Shown: piece after piece, positions 41,654 to 51,459 of the stretch
Layout: every line of letters starts with the position of its first letter
Numbering within the stretch: position 1 is the stretch's first letter
Assembly (NCBI GenBank): GCA_946699065.1
Contig: CAMPDV010000081.1
Span: forward strand, 62,001 to 126,000
Reading direction: 5' to 3'
DNA length: 64,000 nt
DNA from: Loxodes magnus
Taxonomy: Eukaryota; Ciliophora; Karyorelictea; Loxodida; Loxodidae
Notes under the pieces: model-generated
Told to the model about the DNA's origin: nothing
The model's database searches: none
What the model saw: only the letters and a program-made list of their open reading frames with translations
Translations under genes and position numbers: made by a program

Positions 41654-42693
41654 ATGGCTGGCTTCAAGAAGGGTTTATTTACCACCTCCTCAGAACAGGA
41701 AACAAAACTAGAAGTACATATTCTCACCACGTCTTCTTCAACTTAACGCTGCTCTTAATAAAAATAACCAGAACTATCTAATAGATTAGAAGAACTTATA
41801 AAAAATACTAACTCCTACAAATTAAAATAAAGCGGATCCCTTCCATCAAAAGAAAAAAGAACTGAGATAAAAATTCAGAACAGAAAAGTTAGCAAGCTCT
41901 CAACACCTCCATTGAAAACTGAAAAAAAGAGACCATTCAACTGAATCAATAAAAATAATAACGAAAAAATGAAAAATAAACAAAGGAGGTAAAATGCGAT
42001 AATTCAATATAGATCCTATTACCTTTGATTTAGACAATACCGAAATAGAACAAACGGACTCTGAGTAAATGAAACAGTGGATTCATCAACTTATTAGAAA
42101 CATAAAAAATTTAGAAGAGGAATTAAACTCCCAGAAGGAAGAGATGTTTGTATTAAGCCAGAATTTGATAAATTATGAAGATGATGATGAAGCCTATATG
42201 ATAGACCGAAGAGTGAAAGTCGGAATTTATGAGCAAATGACAAGTTTAGAGAATAATATTTGAGTAATGCAAGAGCAAGACGAGAAAAACTTAGTAAAAT
42301 TAGAATTTAGACTCAAATTAATAGAAGAAACCCGTAGAAGCCTTCATAAGGAACTCCAATGGAAATAGAGAAACAAGAAAAGACATTTCCGAGAGCAAGA
42401 AAAAGATGATATATTTACAACAGCACTTGACATTTATGGAGGAAATGTCCCCAATAGAAACAGATAAGAATGAATATATGGAGAAATGTTAACTAATAGC
42501 AACTGAAGTAACGAGCGACAGAATTCTTCCCATCTGGAAATCGGAAAATCTGGAAAAAAAATTCTCAACTCAGATTATTCAAAAGAGAGAAGTCAAGGAA
42601 AAGGAGCAATGCAAGAAATGAACATGCAGGAAAGGAGAATATTATACATTTAAAATTTCAATTAAACCGGAAGGCGAACATTTATTTTAATGA
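41654..42693 (+). pseudogene. CCHC/coiled-coil family copy A, frameshifted
   Basis: Three coding segments in successive frames. The first starts ATG at 41654 (MAGFKKGLFTTSSEQE), basic and Ser/Gln-rich, and runs about 110 codons. The second starts ATG at 41994 (MRQFNIDPITFDLD) and contains a coiled-coil-like LEEEL...SQKEEM stretch, staying open through an in-frame UGA at 42261. The third ends at UGA 42691 and has CKKWTCRKGEYYTFKI, a damaged equivalent of the zinc-knuckle and post-knuckle region of the intact copy at 55443-56300. UAA and UAG are frequent inside all segments. At least two frameshifts, so probably dead. A TAATTAC/GTAATTA inverted repeat lies about 10 bp after the end. Confidence 0.6.
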
Positions 42694-45120
42694 TTAATCT
42701 TTAATTACTTACGTAATTATGAAACCGTCATTTAGATTTATATCAGGTAATTAAATTATAAAAATACAAAACCTTTATAATTAAGTATCAAATTAAAAAA
42801 ATTACGAAGATCATAACTATATATATAACTTAAATCAATACTTAATATATTTATCAAACTAGCAATTCAACATTCTTCAAAATATCAAAATAATTAAATT
42901 TTGCATTAATACAAGCAAAATAAAATAAATCATAAAAAATAATAATTCTAGAGCTTAAATATTAACAAACCTTCTTCCATAAATTTTATAAAATACTAGT
43001 TGCTAAATAAAATAACTATTTCATTTAAAAAAATCAATAAATAAATTCGAAAAAAAAGGATTTTTATAATTTTTAAATTGTACTATTCTATATTATTTTT
43101 CAGATAAGTTTTAAAATGTTTAATAATGTCTATTTAAGTGCTTAAAATAATTATTTATAAATTTATAGTCAAACTGTGAATTTTTATCTAAATGGATATT
43201 AAAAAATATTTTTTGTAATTATAAAAGTGAATAAATAAACAAACTAAATAATTAATTTCATAACTAGGCTTTTATTTATTTAAAACTAAGAAGGAAATTA
43301 CCTGATTATATTTCAGCCTAATATTAATCAATAGAAGCATAAGCTTAAGATTACTCATATAATGAACTTAACCCTTATCAGTGCATTATTGTGTCTTAAT
43401 TTCTCTATCTAGAATAAAAATTTACTCAGTTTAAATTATTTAGTTTAAGAAATTACAGAAAAATTGTTTTAAGTAGATATGTCGACAGTTATTTTTTATC
43501 TGCTATAATATCGATTTATTTTTAAGTGTAGCTTTTTCTGATATTATAATATATCATATTTTAGTAGCTTGCTTCTATTTTAAATTCTTTTGAATTTCTA
43601 ATAAATTTTATTTATGTAAGCTTTATAATATCTTTCAGTTGTTTCTTAGTTACTTACCAAGACTTATATATCTAGATCATATTTTGCTTTTGCACTGATT
43701 AATTTTCGTTTAAAAACTAGTTCTTATCTATTAGTCTTTATATAGTATTTTTAAGTTCATTTATTTCTTATTACTTGTCTTGTATTACACTTATAAAGTA
43801 AGCAGTTTAATTTTAAAGTCGTGTGTTTTTATTCTAGAGATCAGATAAATGGTGATCGTGTGAAATATCAGAGTTAATAATATTGTTTTACTTTTAATTA
43901 ATTTCATTGCGTCAATTTTAATCTAATTACTGATTGGTATTAATCGAAATAAACCTTAAGTTTATGTGCTTTTTGATTATCATATAAAGATATTATTATT
44001 TTAGTTCAGATTTAAGTGCATATCTTTAATGTTCTCACTATCTTAGATAATACCTTATTTTTTAAATATCTTTAGTACACTCATTAATTATTTTTGGCGG
44101 TAATACTATTTTTCTTCCTATATTTTGTTTTTCTTTCAGTAAACTCTACATTAATGTCCCCACTGAAAAGAATTTGGTAAGCAATTTTAATGGAACATTT
44201 AGGAATTTGTTTTCTGGTTTTCAACTACAGTTTTTTAATAATTTCCTTAACAAATCCACTATTAAGTTGACTTCTGTAAATTATAGAGACTCCAAATCTA
44301 TTTTTGTTTTTGATTTTTATATTCCAGAATTTTTTTTTAATAATATGCTAATTAAAAAACTGTATAATGCATTTTTCTATCTTTTTTCATATATTTATGC
44401 CTTTATATTTTTTTAATGGTTGTGAATCAAAAGATTAAATGAAAATAGGTATTTAATATATTAAATATAATCAAATCTATCTATTTTTTCAAGTGGAATA
44501 TTTGCAAGTGGGATAAAAAATAAATGGACTAGAAAGATATAATAAATTAAATTAAGCTATGATAATGAAATTTTACTTAAAAGCTTAACTAATGTCTTAC
44601 TAAACTCAATTAAACTCAACTCAATAAATAAAACTCCTTCTCATATTGCTAACTATTTTATATTTTCAGCCTATAAAAATAAAATTTCTATTATAACAGA
44701 GGAAATAAAAATAAAGCTTATAAATTTTTGATATTGAAGGGTATTAAAAAATCTTTCAGAAATAAAGAAAATAATAAGATAATTTAATGAAAGCTGATGG
44801 TTATATAAATTTTAGCAATATATGTAAAGTATTAACTAAACTAATTATAAATATATAATCTTTCTAATAGATATAGATAATTATTTGTATTTAGATATTA
44901 TACAAGCATATTTAATTATCTATGCTAATTTAAACTTTTCTAATTATTCATATATCAATTATTTATTTTAGTTATTCACTAAATAAACATTAATATTCCT
45001 TTTTTATTGATAGTCTTTAATTTACTTTTATGTATATTAGTTGCTTAATTTATCTAAAATAATGATATAATAATAATATTAATTTTAAGTTTTCCGTTTT
45101 AAGGATTTCCAACCCTGTTA
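42694..45120. other. AT-rich intergenic DNA, no recognisable gene
   Basis: About 2.4 kb of very AT-rich sequence. A phenylalanine-rich open stretch on the plus strand at 44174-44416 has no recognisable motif and begins at a TTG; I do not treat it as a gene. No repeats matching the rest of the window were noticed. Confidence 0.5.
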
Positions 45121-45125
45121 GGAGG

Positions 45126-45149
45126 ACAGCAGTTCATGCTTCCTGCTGT
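45126..45149. other. Perfect 7-bp hairpin at the 3' end of family copy B
   Basis: ACAGCAG (45126-45132) and CTGCTGT (45143-45149) form a perfect stem around a 10-nt loop. It lies at the 3' end of copy B (minus strand), just before the terminal GGTTGGAAATCC motif, which resembles the GGTTGAAATACC after copy D. Confidence 0.7.
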
Positions 45150-45890
45150 TAAATATAAATGTTTGGGACGTCCAATTTTAGCGAGATTGGGAACTCGGGT
45201 TTCTCCAGGTTTTCCTTCCTTTTACTTGTTATGGTTTCATCTTGATCTTGTATATTGAACCATCCGGGTTGCAATACATTCTTTTCATTTTTGCTTCTTC
45301 TTTTTTCTTCTTTTGTTGTTCTTTTATCCAATAGTTTCTTTATTTCTATTAGAATTTCTAACACTTTCGATAAAAATGTCATACGCTTCCACAGCAGAAG
45401 CATTTCTTTTTTATTTTGAATTATTTTCCTTGATTTGCTTGCTCTTTCTAGGCTTCGATTTCCATTTTATAGCTCCAGTTTCGCTTTACTCTTTCTTAAA
45501 AGTTTACAATTTCTCTTCTACTTTTCCGAGTCTGTTATCCAGTTCAGTCTGTTTCTAAAGCTAATTTTAGGATTCGTTAGTCTGACTTTGTGAGATATTC
45601 CAAAAGGCATTAAGATCTCTTTCCTAGGTCATAAGTCTTGACTCAATTCCTTCTGCTAGGTCTAGCTTTGCCATCAGCATATCATTGTCCTTCTTCAATC
45701 TCTTGACCTCTTCCTGGAGGTTCAGTACCACTTTGATGAGCTACTCCATGCTCATCTGGCCAGAAGAGTTGAACTCTGATACCTCCTGGTGGAGAACAGA
45801 CTTCATCTGTTTCCTCGGTTTCTCGCTTGAGGTTGGAGTTTCCGTGTGTATATTCTTCAAGGTTGGCTTTCGTTCGTTTTGTTAGATTCC
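45150..45890 (-). pseudogene. CCHC/coiled-coil family copy B
   Basis: The minus strand encodes EKPRKQMKSVLHQEVSEF, then SMEQLIKVVLNLQEEVKRL (coiled coil), QERDLNAFWN, a MEIE motif and a zinc knuckle C-FC-C-GSV-UGA-H-FYRK-C at 45402-45361, then the post-knuckle segment CNPDGSIYKIK. One frameshift near 45470, between the coiled coil and the MEIE motif, breaks the frame. UAA/UAG codons are read as Gln throughout and the UGA before the His as Trp. Copy C starts about 60 bp away in the opposite orientation. N-terminal limits are uncertain. Confidence 0.65.
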
Positions 45891-45952
45891 AAGTTGTTAG
45901 TTCAATTTTGGTTAAAGTTGTGATAGAGAATATTACTAAGAATTATTTCTAG

Positions 45953-46570
45953 GTACTTAACCTCCGGGAAGATATTAGAAAGCTAAGCAAGGAGAACGAG
46001 AAGCTAGCTAAACAAATCCAGAATGGACTGTAAGATATCATAGACCTAAGGATGGCAAACTAAAAGAGGGAACTTGACGCTCTTTGGAATTACTAGCGAA
46101 AGTAACTCAGTTAGACGAACTCCGAAGTACAAAGGATTCAAGATTAAAGTCAACAAATCAAAAACATATTACAAAGCCAGAGAACATTCAAAGCCAGCAG
46201 TCCACTGCAGTAGAATCTAAATTCCGATAGTATGGAAATAGAAAATACCTCTAGATTGGAAATGCAACAAGTACCCAAGGTGAGAAAACTGTTTTATTAT
46301 TGCAAAAAATAATGACACTTATGAAGACAATGTGCAGTTTTCCAGAAAATCAAGGAGAAATCTAGGAAGAATAAAGTTCAAATATCAATAAGAAGAAAGA
46401 AAAATTTAATCTGATATAGAGAAAATTGGGAATTTTACAGAAAAAATCGAATCTTGAAACTGAAAAACTCGGAGTAGGAGCAAGAACAAAATAAGATGTA
46501 AAAAGAAAGACAAAGGAACAAGATTCAAGGGTATTATGACTAGACAACAAGCAAGAAAATTCTAACTTGA
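45953..46570 (+). CDS. CCHC/coiled-coil family copy C, 5'-truncated
   Basis: An open frame of 205 codons from 45953 to UGA at 46568-46570. It starts abruptly at VLNLREDIRKLSKENEKL, which corresponds to the middle of copies B and G, so the N-terminal third is missing. It contains QKRELDALWN, a MEIENTSR motif, and a zinc knuckle F-YY-C-KKQ-UGA-H-L-UGA-RQ-C (46292-46333) whose first Cys is changed to Phe. The knuckle would therefore be impaired. Truncation at the 5' end is typical of LINE-type insertions, but no reverse transcriptase is present in the window. It is head-to-head with copy B. Confidence 0.6.
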
Positions 46571-46583
46571 AAAATCTCTATTA

Positions 46584-46608
46584 AGTAGTGGCTTTGATTA
46601 TCACTACT
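46584..46608. other. Perfect 7-bp hairpin after family copy C
   Basis: AGTAGTG (46584-46590) pairs with CACTACT (46602-46608) around an 11-nt loop. It starts 14 nt after the UGA that ends copy C. The stem sequence is unlike that of copies B and D but the geometry is alike. Confidence 0.65.
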
Positions 46609-48430
46609 AAAAATTTAAATTAAATAAAAAAAATAAAAGGCATTAAAATAATTACTTATAAGTTAATAAATATCCTACATATTAAATAAAATGATAAGTT
46701 GCTTAATTTTATCTAATTAAATTATATAAGCAATACAAGATTAAAATCACTTTATTAAAATTATAACATCTATTGCTAATATTATTCTAAATAAACTAAT
46801 AAATTAAATCTATTCAAAACTATCAAATTATTAAAAATAGTTATAACTATCTTAATGTAAAATTATTATTTAATTCATTAGTTTTTTCATACTATAACAT
46901 ATCCTAAAATTATAAGAAAGATAATTATTTATTAATATTAAGTCAAAGGAAGATATCTTTGTATTAAAATAGAGGATTTACGAATTTAAACTTGGTTTTT
47001 CAAATCTAATTATATATCTTTACCATATTATAAATTTTTTCCTTCTAAATATTAAGAAGGAATTAGTTAGATACATATATAGTTAGAAGCAAATATTAAA
47101 ATTGATACCTTGGCTTTATCTAATTACACGATATATTTATTTAATTAAAAATATACTTCATCTCTAAAAATCATTAAGAATAATTCTATTTTTAATAAAA
47201 GGAATTAAATATGCTTTTTGTTCGTTTAACCACCATAAATGAATAAAATATTTAAGCTCAACTTGAGCGTAAAATCTTAGCTTTATTTTGCTAATTTTTT
47301 TTTATTATATTGAAAAACTTAAATTATATTATATTTGAGCTAATAATAATAACCTAATTATTTACCTTATGTTCTGCTTTTAGAGAACATTTTTATGACT
47401 GATACATTTTTCTAATCTTGCAAATATTTCCAATCGTTTTTAATCTTACTCTTTGTAAAATTATTTTAGATGTAAAGCATTGGTAATACTAGATTTATAC
47501 TTTGTTAATTAGAATTAAATTATAGATTAAATTAGATTAAGTTATCAGGTTTATTTATATTAAGATTAAAAATTTGGATTGCTTAAAATTCAAGCTTTTG
47601 GACTCCCAGAAGTCAATAATTACAATGTAAAAGGTCCACACGAGAAGTTATATATGAGGATTGATCTGTTTCACCTAACCCATAGGTAATGCAAGCCACT
47701 ATCGACTATGCAATCCAGCATATACATTGCAAAGGTTAGACACCAATTGTTACTATCAAAGTCTCATTTTATTAAAATCATTAAATATACACGCCACCTT
47801 GCGAAACAATTCAAAAGGCACAACTAGCTAAAATACCAACTTTGAATTTGGCTCCTTACAATACTCCACATTTGTACCATATTTTATTATTTAAATATAA
47901 GTTTAAAAGAGTTATAATCTCAAAAATTATGAATTGAATAAGATAAAATAAAAAATGTGTTCTATTACTTTTTCTTCTAATCACATTTATATTAGTAAAT
48001 GTTACTTTATATACGTTCAAACTAGTCAGAAATATGGTAATTAAAAAGGCATAATTTTATCATAAGTTTATTAATAATTAAAATAGTTGCTACCATTATT
48101 TATCTCTTAAATTTTCTTAAATTAATTATTTAGTAAATACATTAAAATATCTCTAAGATACATTTTTTACAATTATAGGTTGATTTATTGAGTGAGTCAT
48201 AACTTATGTATATTTTAAATTTAAACTATAGTAAAGCATAAATAATCTTATTTTAGTATAGTTTTAAAAAAGTTCCAAAAAGCAATAGATCTTTTTTATT
48301 AATATCTTAAGAAATAAAAATTAATAAGGCTATCAAACTGAATAAATGCCTCTATAATAAGAATATCTCTAATCTTAAGAATGTTTTTATAATAAGTGCA
48401 TAAAAGATAATAATAATATGCTTAATTAAA
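46609..48430. other. AT-rich intergenic DNA with a GC-richer island (47590-47880)
   Basis: Mostly AT-rich and featureless. Between about 47590 and 47880 the base composition becomes more balanced (GGACTCCCAGAAGTC, CACCTAACCCATAGG, ACACGCCACCTTGCG). I recognise no protein or RNA family in it; it could be an unidentified RNA gene or element remnant. Confidence 0.4.
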
Positions 48431-48434
48431 GTGT

Positions 48435-48963
48435 TTGTGGCTTTAAGGTATTTCAACCTCATTTCCATTGACATCCAGTGATCGTTCATGGATGCTTAAA
48501 ATAAAAATTCAGGTCATCCAGTTTTTTCGGAGTCCTGAAATTTGAATGGAAAATTCTTCTTCTGTAAATTCTTCCTTCCATCATCACGTAAATTCTTGTT
48601 AATTCTCTTCAGACTTCTTCGCTATTTCTCTTCATCTTTTCCTTGTATATCTTGCAACTCTTGAATCCATGAAATCTGGTTAGAGCAGGTAACATCTCTT
48701 GAGAATCCTTCTAATATTATTTGTTTCTATTGCATATCGATTTCTACTTCCATTTTTATTTCTTAGATTAGAGACTCTATTCTTTTTTGTCCAAGTTGCT
48801 ATACTTCGATTTCTTATTTGACTAATCTTTCTTCAGTATCTTAACTTTTTTCTAATAATTTCTTGTTTTCCTATCTTAATATTTTAACTTCTTCTTACAG
48901 AATACGTACAGATTTCAAAAGACTTTCAATTAATAATTATTCTTCATTTGTTTGTTTTTGCAT
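48435..48963 (-). pseudogene. CCHC/coiled-coil family copy D, knuckle lost
   Basis: From ATG at 48963 the minus strand reads MQKQTNEEQLLIESLL, RILQEEVKILRQENKKLL (coiled coil) and a KMEVEID motif matching the MEIE of other copies. The zinc-knuckle site is recognisable only with two extra bases (TGT, TAC, TGC, then CAT GGA TTC AAG AGT TGC for H-x4-C) and the frame then differs from that of the post-knuckle segment MMEGRIYRRRIF. It is oriented away from copy E, which starts about 330 bp away. Likely inactive. Confidence 0.55.
48472..48494. other. Hairpin at the 3' end of family copy D
   Basis: CATCCA (48472-48477) and TGGATG (48489-48494) form a perfect 6-bp stem with an 11-nt loop, placed as in copy B just before the GGTTGAAATACC terminal motif read on the minus strand. 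Confidence 0.6.
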
Positions 48964-49294
48964 AGTTTTTGGATTTATTTCCTATAGTAACTTGGTCTCA
49001 GTTTAGGAAGAAAGTCAACGTATTATTATTAGTTTTATTCTGTTTATGCTTATTTAAGTTCTTATTTTATTTAAGATTTCCTTAAATTTTCAACTATTGG
49101 AGGTTATTAAGATTAAGAAGATTATTATTTTATTAAAGAAAATGTGATGGATGAAGAATTAGAAATCTCTAGTTTTTGCTCCTTTATCTATGGACCCTGC
49201 AAAAAACCCTTCTTAAGACCTTCTGCTATTTTCTTATTAAGTGCATAAAAAATTAGCAAAGTAATTAAAATAAAAATCTTAAAAATTAGAATAG

Positions 49295-50047
49295 ATGAAA
49301 GAGAAAAAAGTTGAATAACTAGATCTTTAAATTCCAACTATAGATGAGGCAAACAATAAGATTTAATAGCAAATGGGAGTAAAATTGAATGGGATAGATT
49401 AATATTAAATCAAATTTCTCAAATGATTTCTATTTAATAATATCTAATATATTAAGGATAAAATGGAAAACTTCTTGTAAAAAACCTCTTCTCAAAAGGA
49501 TTCATCTTACGAGCAATAAAATATATTTTAAGCACTCCAATTACTGTAATAAGAAAATTTCAACCTCCTAAGAACAGTTCAAGAACTAGAAAGATAAATA
49601 GAGCACCTGATGTACAATTAATAAGAATAAATGAAAAATGAAAATAAATAGACAGGAAACAACAAAATAGAAGATCTAGAGAAAAAATTCGACTAATTCG
49701 CAGAACTAACTGAAAGCATATTTTTGCAAAATATACAGGGGAATGATCCTATGGATGTGGAGAAATAGCCTGCAATAAAAGATATTCCCTATAGGAAAAT
49801 ACTGCGATGCTGATACTGCAAGAGACCAGGACACAAAGTTAGAAACTGCTTCAATTCCAATAAAAACAGAAAGCAGAAAATTTAAAGCTATGAAGAACCA
49901 TAAGTAAACTATATTACACTGCGGAAGGAAGAATTTATAGAAGAAAGATGTACGCAGGGCATGAAATTCTAGAAGACGTGATTATAGCAGGACAAAGAAG
50001 AAATGAACAAATGCTTGGAATGAAGATTGATTGAAGCAAGATTATGA
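49295..50047 (+). CDS. CCHC zinc-knuckle/coiled-coil protein, copy E (intact)
   Basis: From ATG 49295 one frame stays open for 250 codons to UGA 50045-50047, using UAA/UAG as Gln many times. Order: N-terminal Gln/Lys-rich region, helix-rich segment with VQELERQIEHLMY and KIEDLEKKFDQFAEL (coiled coil), MDVEKQP (the MEIE equivalent), and a canonical CCHC knuckle C-UGA-Y-C-KRPG-H-KVRN-C at 49808-49849. A basic tail follows. UGA inside the knuckle stands where copy H has TGG, supporting Trp. CCHC knuckles bind single-stranded nucleic acid; with a coiled coil this is gag- or LINE-ORF1-like, but this is inference. The end is uncertain: UGAs at 49979 and 50021 are presumed Trp and the frame remains open past 50047. 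A two-tier hairpin follows at 50140-50171. Confidence 0.65.
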
Positions 50048-50139
50048 AAATAAAAAAGGGAGAACATAGCACAGATAGATATGTGCTTCAAGAAGAAGAC
50101 TGGAAATGGAAATTTTAACAAAACTATTAAACTTTAAAA

Positions 50140-50171
50140 AGTGACGAACCTTATTGATAGGTGGGATCACT
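50140..50171. other. Two-tier hairpin downstream of family copy E
   Basis: AGTGA (50140-50144) pairs with TCACT (50167-50171), and inside it ACCT (50148-50151) pairs with AGGT (50159-50162). It lies in a position like the hairpins after copies B, C and D. Confidence 0.4.
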
Positions 50172-50800
50172 ATAATTAATTATTATATTATTTAAATTTT
50201 AGTTATTCTTTAAGCACTGTAGGAAAAGATACATGTATAGAAATTATTTAAAGGACCTATGGATAATTAGGATATTTACTTATTGAAAAAAAGCAATACG
50301 ATTTTAAATGAGATATAAGAAGAAAAAAGTTGTTGCAATACATATTTTAAGCAACACCATTATAAAAAATATTGGGAGAATGTAGAAATTTAGCAAAAAT
50401 AAATAGTCCATTCTGAATGATTTATTCAAAATATGACCAACAAAAAGAAAGTCTAATTTATAGGAAGAAGTTCTATAATTGGAGATTTAGCTAACCTTAG
50501 AAGATTTTATTCAAATATATGATTTATATTTAGTGAAAAATATTTAAAATCAAGAATATCAACTAAAAATGATTTAAAGTAATCCTTTAATTAAGAAGAG
50601 TGCATATACAATATTTGATGATTTTCAAGACCTTATCCTGAAGACATAAACATATTTCTACTTTTTTAGTTTTTTTACAATGATTTATCTAATTAATATT
50701 CTAAATAAAAATATATTTAAAAGCTAAAAATAAAACTTTTTATATATCAAAATATAAATTTTGTTATTATATATTTTTTATTAAAGGATATTATTAAATA
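50172..50800 (+). other. Possible orphan coding stretch, unresolved
   Basis: Frames on the plus strand give protein-like sequence, for example LEDFIQIYDLYLVKNIQNQE and KKSAYTIFDDFQDLILK near 50490-50650, with UAA/UAG as Gln. Two other frames also read partly well, and with no fixed stop codons openness is not evidence. I recognise no family. It may be coding remnant or chance. Confidence 0.25.
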
Positions 50801-50824
50801 GTTGTTCGAAGTGAGCAACAAGGT

Positions 50825-51085
50825 CATCTTCATCAGAGGTTGGAAAGTTAAGTACCCATAATCGACTTTATGTCTTCCTCTGCTTTGGTTTGGCCTCGAG
50901 ACATAAGATTCTTAGACCTTCGGCACTAGCTTAGTTTAACTTTAATTCTGGAACGAAAAAGAAATAATATTGCGAGCTTCATCAGAGGTGGGTAATTTAA
51001 GTATCCATAATTGACACATGTCGTCCTCTGCTTTGGTGATGCAATGAGACACAATCCTGCCATGTCCTTGGACCTTCAACAAGTA
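50825..51085. repeat. Two diverged copies of a ~110-bp structured segment
   Basis: CATCAGAGGT near 50831 and again near 50980 is followed in both by an AAGTA(C/T)CCATAAT core, CCTCTGCTTTGG and GAGACA. CAGAGG and CCTCTG in each copy can pair. A third, more diverged relative begins near 54618 (CATCATAGGTGGGGAAATGTAC). Nature unknown; perhaps part of a non-coding mobile element whose 3' module follows at 51234. Confidence 0.5.
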
Positions 51086-51225
51086 TTAAACATTACGAGT
51101 ATTCTTAAATTATATCAGTATTGAACATTTTTATCAGTATTGAATAATTATACCAGTATTGAACAAGGTCTACCAGTATCTGATAATTTTATCAGTAACA
51201 AACATTCTTGTCAGTATGAAACATT
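51085..51225. repeat. Degenerate ~20-bp tandem motif
   Basis: The motif ATCAGTATTGAACATT or close variants (ACCAGTATTGAAC, ACCAGTATCTGA, GTCAGTATGAAAC) recurs about seven times with roughly 20-24 bp spacing. No function is recognised. Confidence 0.5.
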
Positions 51226-51233
51226 TTTTTTTT

Positions 51234-51290
51234 AAAGCTGCGCACCAATGAGAGTGCTACACGCTCTATAATCAAATTTATTTATTAATA
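51234..51290 (+). repeat. Hairpin module R1
   Basis: AAAGCTGCGCACC, then GAGAGTGCTACACGCTCTATAATC and a TTTATTTATT-type tail. GCAC/GTGC form an inner stem around an 8-nt loop. First of five copies (51234, 54382, 54762, 58423 and, inverted, 61084). Confidence 0.7.
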
Positions 51291-51459
51291 ATTAAATTAA
51301 AAATTATTATAGTTTATTAATAAAATTAAAATAGAAAATAGCTTTAAACTTAAGACTTTAAAAATACTAATCTTTGAAAATCTCATATTCAAATTAATTA
51401 ATAAGTTAAACTATTTTTAAAATATGATTTAATAGTTTATTAAAACAAATGTTCTAGTT

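Noticed and set aside
44174..44416. Phe-rich plus-strand ORF
   Set aside because: Starts at TTG, no motif, and AT-rich DNA gives such runs by chance.
45313..45885. Plus-strand ORFs at 45313-45558 and 45685-45885
   Set aside because: Antisense to family copy B, whose minus-strand product matches other copies.
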